The notes beneath the pieces are model-generated. The model saw nothing but the letters and a program-made list of their open reading frames with translations, did not search any database and was not told the DNA's origin. From Gryganskiella cystojenkinii (Eukaryota; Mortierellomycota; Mortierellomycetes; Mortierellales; Mortierellaceae), in contig JAAAIG010000051.1 in assembly GCA_015852425.1 (NCBI GenBank), positions 19,698-83,697 on the forward strand: DNA of 64,000 nt. Reading direction: 5' to 3'. Below, piece by piece: positions 1 to 10,708 of the stretch. The number at the start of each line of letters is the position of its first letter. The first letter of the stretch is position 1. Both the position numbers and the translations under genes were made by a program.

Positions 1-1489
1 CCAGTGGCGGTGGTGGCTACTACTATTTATTTTAGAAAAATGGGATGAGGCGTTGATGAGAAGGAGTGCGGGCAAAAAAGATGACAAAACAGAGATTGTC
101 AGTCAGCAGGGAGCAGAAGTGGTTTGGTGTCGTTATCAGCGAAACACTAGAGTGGGTTGGCGAGATAATATCACACAGGGCACAGAAAGGCGACAATAAA
201 AATAAAAAAAAATAAAAAAAAATAAGGGAGATAGATGGAAGAACGAGAAAAGTTGGGCGACTGGGCAAGTGGACTACTGGACCAGGCCGACATTCATCTT
301 CAGCTCAGTCCTGTCAGCAAGGTTCAACTCGGGGCCTTCTTTTTTTTTTAACTTTAGTTTTTTTTGGGCTGTACAGATGAGGTTGGTGCTTGGAATATAC
401 AGTGGTTGTAGATGACAAACAAATACAAGGGGATTACATGGACAACGCTCCATTATTTCTTTACGCATGAATGCCCACGGGTGGACTATGTCTCCCCTTC
501 TCGCCCTTTTCTTTTGCCTTCCCCGGGTCAACTCGCCCAGCCAATAGATGTGTCTGTAGGAAGGAGACAAATAAAAGGAAAGGGGTGAGGGATATGGGAT
601 GAGAAACAAACCTTCAAAGACTGTTGTTGTGTTCAACGGAAAGTAAGGACAAAAGGGGGTGATGGAGAATAAAGAGTGATGAAAAATAATGTGAAATGGG
701 CTGAAGGCGGATGGCGGAGAAAGGAGAAAGGGATGCCAGGCAGGTTGATCGCTCTCTTCTTTGGTAACTCGGCCTAATGCTGTGAGCGCAGAACGGGACA
801 TGTGAGCAAAAGTGATGTGAAGACCAGGCGATTTTTCAAGATTCAGTGACGTGACACCGGCGCGAAAAATTGGCTCTCTACACAGCAGCCCAAAGTCAGC
901 CTCAACCCGGGCTTGATTATCTCACGACAGGTTTCGCACGGTGCGGGGTTTCTTTATGGGAAGTTTCTCTTTCTGAATTTGATAAATGACCCCAAACTGG
1001 GGTCCTTCTGCTTCTCCGAGGAACAGCGAACGTCTGGGGTCCTTCTGCTTCTCCGAGGAACAGCGAACGTAGACACTCCTTTCGTTTCTTTGTTCCCTTA
1101 AGGACTGACTCGTTTCTTTGACTGACAAAAATCCATCAGGGTCTCTCCACGCGCCAGCCGGCACGTGCATTGAGAGCCGGGTCGTCTCCTCAAGAGTCAG
1201 CTCAAACATCTGGACTACAAGTCTTGAAGATGTCTCGTAAGGCTCTTGATCCATTGAAACATCCTTGCAGTCAGTTGGTGTCTGTGAGCTGTGCTGACTG
1301 AACTTGAAATAATGAGCTGGGTTAGAGCGAGGTGCTCGACTGGCACAGTCGGCAAATTTGCGGGAGATATGACAAAATGGTCACGTGCAGTTACAGGTCG
1401 AATGAAGAGACGTTTTAATGCAACTGGGGTCATTCTCTACCCGCATTCTCTTCATTCACTCCCCCACACACTTCCTCTATTCACATTCC
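1..1489. other. Intergenic / upstream region without a supported gene
   Basis: I see no recognisable protein or RNA gene. Open frames on the minus strand (32-268, 274-801) are composed of S/F/P/L-rich residues that reflect CT/GA-rich DNA. A minus-strand frame at 922-1254 reads slightly more like protein, but it contains the 37-bp tandem duplication at 997-1070, whose length is not a multiple of three, and it has no family resemblance. The last 300 bases probably hold the promoter and 5' UTR of the p47-like gene; CT-rich sequence runs up to its ATG. Confidence 0.5.
997..1070. repeat. Perfect 37-bp tandem duplication
   Basis: Two identical adjacent 37-bp units occupy 997-1033 and 1034-1070, each starting CTGGGGTCCTTC and ending AGCGAACGT. 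They lie in non-coding DNA 420 bp upstream of the p47-like gene. The perfect identity suggests a recent slippage or unequal-exchange event. Confidence 0.9.
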
Positions 1490-3375
1490 ATGGCTGATCA
1501 TCAGGAGCTCATCGCCAACTTTGTCGGAGTCGTCGGCTCCACTCCCGAGCAAGCACAGTTCTATCTCGAAGCCAACAACTGGAACATTGACGTATGTCCC
1601 CAAAGGAAATTGAGACCAAAAGAATCAACGAGTCCAGGCTGACTTACTGCTGCGACTCCTTTTTCAAATTCATTGTTTTTGTTAGCTCGCCATGGGCAGC
1701 TATTACGAAGACCCTTCCGGAGCAGGGCAAGCTGAGCACATTGCTCCTGAAGACGAGGATCCCGATGACATGGAGCTCGAGGATATCATTGCCGAAACTA
1801 CCCCCCGCGGTCATGCCTCTGAGGGCAAGCGCAAGGCAGCGGACTCTGGCGCGTCTAACGCCGGCCGCAGACAGGGGTACGCGTAGCGTGACTGGGTTTT
1901 CCACTTTTTTTTTTTTTTTTTCGTTTAGGATTGTTCTGACACTGACAGGTACTTGTTTCCATATCCATTTTAATTCCTTCCAACAACAATAGAGGTATTG
2001 CCACCTTCCGTGACTTGAGCAAGGACGAGGACGAGGATGAAGGATCCTCGGACGATGAGCAGCAAAAATACTTTGCTGGCGGAGAAAAGTCGTAAGCAGT
2101 TGATCTCTCGACGTTTCGTCTTATATATATCAGTCTCTCTGAGCTAACACGTTTTCTCGACTTTTTTGTTTTACCATTTTGTTCACTCATAGAGGCGTGA
2201 TGGTTCAGGGGCCACCCGGAAAGAAGGATCCAAATGCACTTGTGGAGGATATTTTGAAGAAGGCTGCCAAGTAAGCGCTTTTTTCTGGGAATGGGCAAGA
2301 AGGCTTGTCATGGACATTTTCGTTTTATGGTCGTGGAGCTAACGTCAAACATCTTTTGCACATCTTGTAGAGGTGGCGCAAGAGAGCCAACGCCAGAACC
2401 AGCTCCCAAGAAGTCGTACTTTACTGGATCAGGTATGTAACTGTGGCACCATTTGTCAACATGCTGAGATGTTCGTGGTTGATGTTGTTTACCGTTGAAA
2501 GCCAGTCGTCACTCTCTGTGACTAACGCTATTATTTTGTTGTGTATGGGGTTTGTAGGAAACCGTCTGGGAAGTGAAGACGAATCAGCGGGCTCTACTCC
2601 CGTCCGTGCACCGCAGGCACCTGTTCGCTCGACTCCCTCGCCCGAGGCATTGGAGAGTGTGACCCGTAACTTGACCTTCTGGAGAAACGGATACAGTCTT
2701 GAAGATGGACCTTTGATGAGCTACGATGACCCAGCCAACAGAGAGTTCTTAGATGCCATCAACCGAGGGTATGATATGCTGCATTGTAGCTTAGCTGTTA
2801 TCTCGACCTATTATCTCAAACAGGCCTCTCTTCATTTTCTTTCTCAAGACAAGTATACTAACAGGCTTGCTATCTCTATGCCACATAGACAAGCGCCTTT
2901 GAAGTTCCTCAACATCAAGCCCGGCCAACCGGTGGAGATGCGAGTTGCCAAACGTATGGAAGAGGATTACAAGGAGCCGCCCAAAGCACCACCCAAGCCT
3001 TTCGAGGGAGCTGGAAACCGACTGGGAAGTGTTGCCTCGCCAGTCGCTGGTTCAAGCACACCTGGATCGTTCCCTGGATCGTCCTCTGCTGCCGCTGCAG
3101 ACGTCTCTGTACCCCGCAGCTTGAATGTGGACGAGAACTTGCCGGTGACTTCGATCCAGATTCGTTTGGCGGACGGCACTCGGATGGTTGCCCGGTTCAA
3201 CCACACACATACGATCAACGATATCCGGGGATTTATCAATGCGTCCCGAGCCGGAGAGTCATCTCGTCCTTATATGCTCCAGACCAACTTCCCCAAGAAG
3301 GATCTCGAGGATGTGACTCAGACAGTCAAGGATGCGGGTCTGTTGAATGCTGTTGTGCAGCAGCGTCTCTTGTAA
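1490..3375 (+). CDS. SHP1: p47/Shp1-type UBA-SEP-UBX cofactor of Cdc48/p97
   Basis: Seven exons: 1490-1591, 1686-1876, 1993-2091, 2193-2270, 2371-2432, 2558-2768, 2889-3375. They join without frame breaks into 409 residues. Domains in order: an N-terminal UBA-like helix bundle (about residues 1-45, starting MADHQELIANF); an acidic linker followed by a YFAGGEKSG motif; a second GNRLGS-type motif; a SEP domain (about 211-275, containing LTFWRNGYSLEDGPL); and a C-terminal UBX domain (about 332-409, with IQIRLADGTRMVARF and a NFPKKDL turn). This order and length are those of NSFL1C/p47 and yeast Shp1. Known family role: adaptor of the Cdc48/p97 AAA ATPase in membrane fusion, ubiquitin-dependent degradation and phosphatase regulation, in cytosol and nucleus. 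The start is the first ATG after a CT-rich leader and gives a complete UBA helix. Two exon boundaries can be moved by a base or so, but the chosen ones reproduce the family sequence. Confidence 0.93.
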
Positions 3376-4254
3376 AAAAAAAAAAAAAAAAGACTTGCAG
3401 AGAGAAATGGAAGGAAAGGAGAGGTTGTCATTTTAATACCGAATAGCATCACCCGCAATGTTGGGTCGAATATTTCAATCTAGTTTTTTTTGCGACGAGA
3501 CCCATAAATTGCAACTTTTTGTTGAAAAAAGAAACCCATGATGGAGTCCTAGCAAGTCCCGTTGTCTACATATCTGTGTCCATCTATCTATGTCCGTGGG
3601 GGTGTAAATCTGGCAAAGCAGTGAGGGGGTGGCAAAGAGGCAAAAAACAGAAGAACCATGAAGGCGAGTTTGGAAAGCATAGAAGCGCAACAAAAAAGCA
3701 GAATCTCGGAAACCAAAAGGGGAGAGAGAGGGTTTGACCTAATACGCCGCCTTTTTCGTTGCTGAATGTGCGTGTTCGCTATCAATAGCCCTTCAAGTTT
3801 CCGGGGGAACAAAGAGCAAAAAAAAAACAAGATCTTTGTGTGTGTGTGATCGGATGACGAAAACAGACGAAAGAAAAGACGTGGGGTCAATTGGTGGCAA
3901 AAGTAGGCAAAGTGGAACAAGCTATAAGTCAGAGAGAGAAAGAAAAATCTGATTCGTGCATTAATTAAAAAAAAAAAGCTTTTTTTGAATGAACCCAAAC
4001 TCAATTGAAATCTGAGCTCACAGGACAAGGAAGGGGGGGGACATATCAATCGACCGCAGACAGCCACCAATTCATGTTCTTTTTCGTCTCTTGTCGTCGG
4101 TGCGCTTTGACGGTGATTAGGGTCTTGGTCCATTACGCCGCCTATAAAAAGGCAGACCTCTCCTTCCTTTTTTCCCACTCATTATTAAATCACTTTTTCA
4201 AACAGCTCTCTCACTCTCTCACTCACTTCTTCTTGCAACAACAACTCTACCACG
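3376..4254. other. Intergenic: p47 3' UTR and GST-VOC promoter
   Basis: An A-run follows the p47 stop codon directly. The remainder is A/G-rich with short GT and A tracts and holds no supported gene. The right end carries the TATA box of the next gene and a CT-rich 5' leader. Confidence 0.6.
4134..4149 (+). promoter_or_regulatory. TATA box with abutting TACGCCGCC element
   Basis: TATAAAA lies at 4143-4149, 106 bp before the ATG of the GST-VOC gene, and a CT-rich leader follows it. The 9-mer TACGCCGCC at 4134-4142 directly abuts the box, and an identical 9-mer sits at 3743-3751. The TATA call is supported by position; the role of the 9-mer is inference. Confidence 0.55.
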
Positions 4255-5861
4255 ATGACCAAGAGAAACTCTCCCACACCTGCCTCCGTGGACGTTGACA
4301 TGTCTGACAGCGCCGCCAAGAAAGCCAAGGTCGGTCAAACCGAGGTCGTCGAAGCTGGATTTGAACACTACCCTCAGGACCGCTACACCATCACGAACGA
4401 CTACATCAAGAACTCCCGCTTCGATATCCTCTACATGGCCACCCGTGCCCGTGCCGAGACTATCCGACTCATGTTTGAGTTTTGCGGTGTAGGTTGCGCA
4501 ACCGTCCTTTCAAGAAGAGTCCACAGTTTGACCTACAATCTCTTTTTGCTTGTTAAAAACAAAGTTACCCACGCTCACCCTTCATTTTTTATTTCTTACT
4601 TTCTTCCATGTCTTCAGGTCAACTACACGAGCTCAGCTCCTGTTGAATGGCCCAAGTACAAGAAGGACACTCCCTTTGGTCTCCTGCCCGTTTTGACCCA
4701 TTACAAGCCAGATGGCACCACATTTGTCCTGCCCGAGGTTGCCTCGATTCAACGTTATACTGCAAAGATGCTGGGTCTTGCCGGTTCGAACCCAGAGGAA
4801 GAAGCCATCATTGACTCCGTGAACCAGGTCGCGCTCGAGGACATCCTCAACACATTCCTTATGGACGTCTGGATGAAGAAGGATCCCTCCAAGGAGGACA
4901 TTGCCAAGGCCTTTGAAAAGTTGCTGCCTTACTTTGATGGTCTCGAACGGACATTGGTCTCTAACGGATCCAACGGATACCTCGTGGGAAATAAGGTATC
5001 AACAACAAGACAAAACAAGAATATTGGGTTAATCCATTTGGCTGTGTCGTGTGTCTCAACCAACAGTGCTAGGTCTTTCTCTCTAATCATTTCGCGCGTC
5101 TTTTTTTATTTATCTTTCGGCTGTCCCTAGGCCTGCTACGCCGAGTTCCCTTGGTACGACTGGCTGCACATGTTCTACGACACCTACGCCGAGAACATGA
5201 AGACGATCTGCTCGGAAGAGATCCGTCCTGCTACCCACAAGATGTTCATGCGTCTTGATGGCAACCCTCGCATCCAGACCTACATCAAGGCCGGCCGCTG
5301 GGAACACCGCCCTTCAAAGCCTGTGGTCGGACTCTACTCGGCTGGTGTCTGTGTTTCAGACTGGGACCGAGGTGAGAATCGTGAACAACATGGAGGAGAT
5401 CAGCTAAACCAATTGAAATGAAGAAAATATCATGGAGCTTGACCGCCATGCCGAAGACAAGACGAAGACACTGATCTGCATTGTTCTGTACACCTCCCTT
5501 CCTATCATGCATGTTTGTAGCCTACAAATTCTACAAGGACACGTTGGACCTCGAGTGCCTCGCCAACCGTCAACCTGAGGGTTTGCCCGAGGGTGGCCGC
5601 TATATGGAGTTTGTTGCAGGCCATGGCGATAAGACCCGATTCACCGTCTTTTGTTATGGAAGTAGCTGCCCCGCTGACCCTCCACAAAAGACTGGAATCA
5701 ATTTCTTGGTCCGGGACATCAACGAGGCTCACGAGAGATTGGTCAAGAAGGGGGTGGTCTTTAAGATGGCTCCACAAAAATTTCCTTGGGGTTCTGTCGC
5801 TCAGTTCACTGACCCTGATGGCAATACTCTGAATCTCTGTGATTCTCCCAAGTTCTGGTAG
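4255..5861 (+). CDS. Glutathione S-transferase fused to a VOC (glyoxalase-like) domain
   Basis: Four exons: 4255-4488, 4618-4995, 5131-5371, 5521-5861; all junctions keep frame and give 397 residues. After a short K/S-rich N-terminus comes a thioredoxin-like GST N-domain (about 35-115, with RARAETIRLMFEF and VLPEVASIQRY, the family's cis-Pro and Glu/Ser glutathione-site region). An all-helical GST C-domain follows (about 120-275, with GYLVGNKACYAEFPWYDW). Residues about 283-397 form a VOC fold: VVGLYSAGVCV then DRAYKFYKDTL as the first strand-helix unit, and QFTDPDGNTLNL at the end, typical of glyoxalase I/dioxygenase superfamily proteins. Family knowledge: GSTs conjugate glutathione to electrophiles, and VOC enzymes include glyoxalase I, which acts on glutathione hemithioacetals. 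A joint glutathione-dependent detoxification role is therefore plausible but inferred. The intron inside the VOC DRAY motif links both parts in one transcript, and no stop or start lies between them. Confidence 0.88.
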
Positions 5862-6325
5862 TTGTTACTGCAGCCGCAGTTCTTATTGTGCATAGTATAC
5901 TTCTTGTTGTTTTCCCCGCTCTCTTTTTTTATTATTCTAGCCTGACTTGTTATCGGCTTATCACAGTAAACTATCAAAAAAAAAAAAAAGTTCCATGGCT
6001 CTTTGCCACCATTTCAGATCTTTTTTAAGATGAGAATCGCTCTCGTAGTCTAGCGGTGGATGAACAATGCAGTGAAATAGCCGATGGGCTGGTTGCACAA
6101 CAATTTCAAAAGAAATGAAATCAAAAACTCGCTAAAAATCGTTGAGTGTTGAACTTTGCCCGCAGTCTTTGTCTCTTCTCTTTTGCAATTGTATCTATCT
6201 TTCTCACGTCTTCATCAAGAAAATATCTCTCTCGGTCACCTTTTCTTTCCTTTTTTTGGTCTCTCCTCCTCTTACGGCTCTTTCACTCACCTTTACTCAC
6301 CTTCACCGCTCTCCCTTTCAAAGAA
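5862..6325. other. Intergenic: 3' UTR and leader of the TBC gene
   Basis: Contains A/T runs after the GST-VOC stop and a CT-rich leader before the ATG at 6326. A short stretch at about 6040-6060 resembles the D-arm half of a tRNA, but no T-arm or acceptor pairing follows. No gene supported. Confidence 0.55.
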
Positions 6326-6647
6326 ATGAAACTCTTGTGGTCAAAAAAGAAGGCAGATGGACGTGTGCAACAAGATGAAGCTGTCACGACGACAACAACG
6401 GCCGGTACAGCGCAGAAGATGTCGCCATCTCCACATACAACAGCAACAACCACTCAAAAGAAGACTGTGGCCATCGTAGATTTGCCACCACCCTCCGCTT
6501 ACTCCCTCAAGAGAAACAACAAGGAAGAAAAAGAAGGCAGGAGGCCGTCATTCATGATGCGGTCCAAGAGTGCACGATCAGCCACGGCATCAAAGCCTTT
6601 GATCCCTGTACGAGGAACGAGTATCCGGAGACGTGACCAAGTAATGT

Positions 6648-6696
<49 letters not shown>

Positions 6697-9600
6697 GAGT
6701 TTTTTTTCCCAGGGCAACACCTTGCACAAGATGCAGTGAGGATGTATCCAGATGTGGTTTTTTCTTTATTTTTTCTGTCTCCTCCTCGGGTTGCACGCCA
6801 CGCCGTTTGTCAATACGGTAAAAGAGGTGGAGAGAAAGAGAGAGAGAGGAAGAGAGAAGAAATAATAGAAAAAAGAAGAATGCGCATTTAATACATTGAA
6901 TGAGCAATGAATGTGAGAGGACGAAGATGCAAGGAAGGGAAAGAAAGGAAGGCGTCAAAGGAACTGTTTCCAGCAAAAAAAGAAAGAGGAGAAAGAGGGG
7001 TCTGTTTGGTCCCGTCCCTGAATTTCTTCTTTACCTTTCCTTTGAACACCCCTTTCACTCTGTCTGCTTTTTTACTCCACAAACGCACAAAGAGGAAAAG
7101 TCAAAGTCCAAAAACCTTTTTGCCCTTTTATTCCTTCATTTTCCCTCGGCCATCACTCATCATCTTCCCTCATCCAATCCTCAGATTCAGGATCAAGGCA
7201 CAGCAGACCCACCCAGACAGAAGGACAGCAGGGACAAGACAAAGGACTCTATCAAAGATACCAACCTCACGGACAAGCATTCGCAATCGACCTCTCATTC
7301 GCGTTCACTTTCAGACTCATCTGTGTCGCCAGCACCCATCCTTCGCCCACAAGCATTCCTTCCGACATCGTCTTCGTCAACAAGACCAGGAAACCACCAT
7401 CAACATCGCAATCTTGTACAACAGCAGCAACAACAACAACAATACAGTGTCCCAACACCTCCTCCACGTCGGGAACGTAGCGAGACTATCCCTCGAAGAC
7501 GGTCTGTTGCAAACAGGATCGGAACCCTTCTAGGAAGAAAAGACTCTACTAAAGCAGGCCCTATGGCGATGGCTACACCGGCACCCTTGCCCACTCCAGC
7601 TTCTCCTTCTTCTCCCTCTCGGACCAACGGCAGCTTTAGCAATAGAAATGGCAGCATTAACGGAAAGAGTCAGGGCAACGGCAACAGTAGTCGTCATGGT
7701 GGTGCTGATCTAGATCGGTCACCGCTCCCAACCTTCAACGCCTCTTCCTCGTCCACTACAGCCCACCATCGCCCGCACCAATTCGTCCAAAATCGTACTT
7801 TAAAATCCAGCAAATCCGTCGATGGTCTTATGGGCCGTGCCCGTTCCCATACTGCCGATCCTACCATCCACAACCCAAGGGGCAACTTTCAGCATTTGCA
7901 TATCAACTCACCTAACCTCACGCAGACTCAATTGGATACTTATGGGGTTCCAGATGACCAACAGCAGAGACCTTCTGTCCCCTTGCGCCGAGGTGTCAGT
8001 GTATCACATAACGGAAACGAACATTCCCCATCCTCTTCTTCCTCTTCGAGGGAAGAGACCTTGCGGACACCCCGTCGACCCTCTCAACGGCAGCAACAGC
8101 GACAACAGGATCAGTCTCGGGAGCGATCGTCATCTCGTCATAGAGATCAGCAGCCAATGTCACCCATACAGCCTACTCCCATCTCTTCCTCATCGTCTCA
8201 ATCGCCCTACCAAAATCTTAATGTTCAATCCAGTCAGATTGCGTCTCGGTCGACGCCAAAGCTTTCTCTTTACCCTCAGCAACAACAACATCCAATACCA
8301 CCTTCTCAGAGGGACTTTACGAGCGATTCCAAGGAGACTCGATCGTTCAATGGTTTACCAGGTCAGCTCGAATCAACCAAGCCAAAGCCAAAGACCTCGA
8401 AACTCAAGCCCATCGTGACACCCGAGAAGACCAATGATGATCATGTGGAGAGGTAAGAAAAAAACAGACAAAAAAGATTGAAAAGAGAGCCCAGCCTGTA
8501 CCTGGGGATCGATCTAGACTACACCAAACAGCTCATGCGGTCTCTCTTCCTTGGATCTTTTTTTTTTGTACCCCACTGTTTTTGTTGCTCCCGACCATTG
8601 TGTTTTCACATAACACACACGTTCTCATCTTTCTTCGTTTGTAACCTCTTTACCAGGGACCAATACGGATTCAAGAAGGAATCTCAGTGGTTGTCGCATC
8701 GCGACTTTGTGATTTTTGAGACTCAATATATACCCATCATGGAACGGCGACGTCAAAAATGGGCCATTTTTATGAATGATTCTCATGGAGAACTTCCACC
8801 CCGGTCTGCGAAACGTAAGAGATTTTATTTTATTTTTATGGGTTAAAGGAGGATGTCAGGGTCAAGGAATATCCAGGGATACAGAAGAAGGGGCAAATAT
8901 GTTAACTAATGACTATTTTTGTTCATTGTAGTGAAACGGTATATCCGGAAGGGCATCCCGCCAGCATTACGAGGCGAGGTAAAGTGCCGTTTCACGACGT
9001 GCATGTCTACGCTGGAGCAAAGCGCTTGGCTCTAGTCGATGGAGTGATCAAATACTGTACTGATTTTTTTTTTTTTTTTTGCTATTGTTCACATTTAGGC
9101 ATGGTTCCATTACAGCGGAGCAGAGGACAAGTTCAATGCCAACCCAGGACTCTTTAAGCGCTTGCTTGCTCAGGCAAAAATGAAAGGATCTGCAAACGAA
9201 TATGCCGAGGTCATTGAAAGAGGTATATGTCGTTGTACATATTTGCCGAGGATGGGGAATGGTATGCTGATCAGACAGACTTACGCCTTTTTTTTTTGAC
9301 ACCCTTGACCTCGTAGATCTCCACAGGACATTCCCGGAAAATATCAACTTCAAATCACAAATCACACAACAACAGGATGGTGGAACGCAGCTCTCTACAG
9401 ATAATGTGGCCGCGATCCAGTCCCTGCGTCGTGTCCTTTTGGCGTTTAGTTTGCATTGTCCTTCGATCGGATATTGTCAGTCCTTGAACTACATCGCAGG
9501 ATTACTCTTATTGTTCATGAACGAGGAACAATCGTTTTGGACTCTTTCGGTTATCATCCAAAATTTCTTACCCGAGGGCATGTACGACGTGACGATGGAG

Positions 9601-10248
9601 GGTGCGAATCTGGATCAGGCTGTCCTGATGACCTTGATCATGGAGCGATTACCGACCGTTTGGGCAAAGTTCAGTGGAGGCGCGACCTCGGTCGAAATGG
9701 ATGAAGGGCCTGGGTTGCCGACGGTGACTCTGGTGACAAGTCATTGGTTCTTGACGTTGTTTATCAACATCTTACCTGTTGAGGTAACGTTCTTCCTTTT
9801 ATTCTTTTGTCTGTCGAGGGGACGATAAGAGACACAGGAACATATTACTTCCTGCTATGTACCCTATTTGACAACAAGCTCATTTTAACGCTCTCACCCC
9901 GGTTTTATATTTTGGCATTTATTTTAGTCGATTCTCCGCGTCTGGGATTGCTTTTTCTACGAGGGGCGTAAGATCCTATTCCGGGTCGCACTTACGATCC
10001 TTCGACTGCACGAGGCTGAAATCGCCAAGATCGATGATCCTCTGGAGGTCTTTCAAGTCGTCCAGAATATCCCCAAGAGATTGATTGACTGTCATAAGCT
10101 TATGGAAGCCTGCTTCAAGAGGATGGGATCCTTTGATCTGACAACCAAGGATATCGATCGGAGGTATGATCAGTTCCGGGCCAAGAGGCGAAACGCTCGA
10201 GCGGCCGCACAGGCTTCTCGATCGACTGCTGCTGCGGTGAAGAAGTGA
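6326..10248 (+). CDS. TBC-domain Rab GTPase-activating protein with long disordered N-terminus
   Basis: Seven exons: 6326-6640, 7185-8452, 8657-8814, 8932-8978, 9099-9222, 9317-9783, 9928-10248. They give 899 residues with every phase matching. Residues 1-527 are low-complexity S/T/Q/R-rich and probably disordered. The TBC domain runs from about 530 to 870. It opens with DQYGFKKESQW, has RKGIPPALRGEAW (the RxGIPxxxRG(x)W motif), the arginine-finger motif IERDLHRTFP (IxxDxxR) and the glutamine-finger motif GYCQSLNYIAG (YxQ), so it should be catalytically competent. Family role: accelerates GTP hydrolysis by Rab proteins in membrane traffic. The overall arrangement resembles the Gyp2/GRTP1-like group, but the Rab target cannot be read from sequence. 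The acceptor of intron 1 could be 7184 or 7190, a two-codon difference. The tail is basic and Ala-rich. Confidence 0.9.
6649..6695 (+). repeat. GTT/TTG trinucleotide microsatellite in intron 1 of the TBC gene
   Basis: About fifteen consecutive GTT units begin some ten bases after the donor at 6641. On the opposite strand they read as AAC/CAA, which produces spurious poly-Q and poly-T open frames. The repeat is intronic in the gene model. Confidence 0.9.
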
Positions 10249-10708
10249 AGAGGCCAAGGATGGGACAGCATAATATATTAGGGGCGAGATAAGACCCCAC
10301 ATGTCCGCCTGCCCTATGCCTTTTACACTTTTTGTTTGATAATAAACTCAAGGGCGATGAATATATTACAGTACTTTGTTGTTCTGTCAGTTTTGTGGGA
10401 GAAGGGGGGGTAAAGTGCGGCGAAAGGGAAGATCGCCATGCAAATTGGTGTATCTTGACAATTGTATTTTTGATTTGATGTAAAAAAAAACATATTTTGC
10501 TTTTAGGGTATGAAGGGTTGTCGTCAGACTAAATTATAATAAAAAGCTCAATTGTAAACTGGGGTGAAGGGTTGATTTCTGAAAAGCAAAAAAAAGTGAT
10601 TCAATGATGACAAGGGAGAGGTGCTCGAAAGGAATAGGAGGCGGGGCTGTGGTTAATTATTGCTCGCGGTATTGGTAAGGGGGGGGGGGGGGGTAAGGGT
10701 ACAGAATG
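10249..10708. other. Convergent 3' UTR region
   Basis: Shared downstream space between the TBC gene (+) and the membrane protein gene (-). It contains AATAAA-like AT-rich stretches near 10340-10345 and 10535-10545 and a 15-base G run at 10679-10693 (a C run on the strand of the membrane-protein gene, just after its stop). No gene seen. Confidence 0.6.

Noticed and set aside
922..1254. 110-residue minus-strand open frame near the left end
   Set aside because: Spans a 37-bp tandem duplication that shifts the frame, and has no recognisable domain.
4255..5861. Two separate genes (GST and VOC) instead of one
   Set aside because: The VOC frame starts within exon 3 and crosses the last intron in phase; there is no promoter, start or stop between the parts.
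6038..6100. tRNA-like stretch (TAGTCTAGCGGT, D-arm-like)
   Set aside because: Only the A-box half is similar; no anticodon arm, T-arm or acceptor pairing follows.
6648..6739. Poly-Cys/poly-Gln/poly-Thr frames over the GTT repeat
   Set aside because: The repeat lies in an intron of the TBC model; homopeptide frames are artefacts of the trinucleotide.
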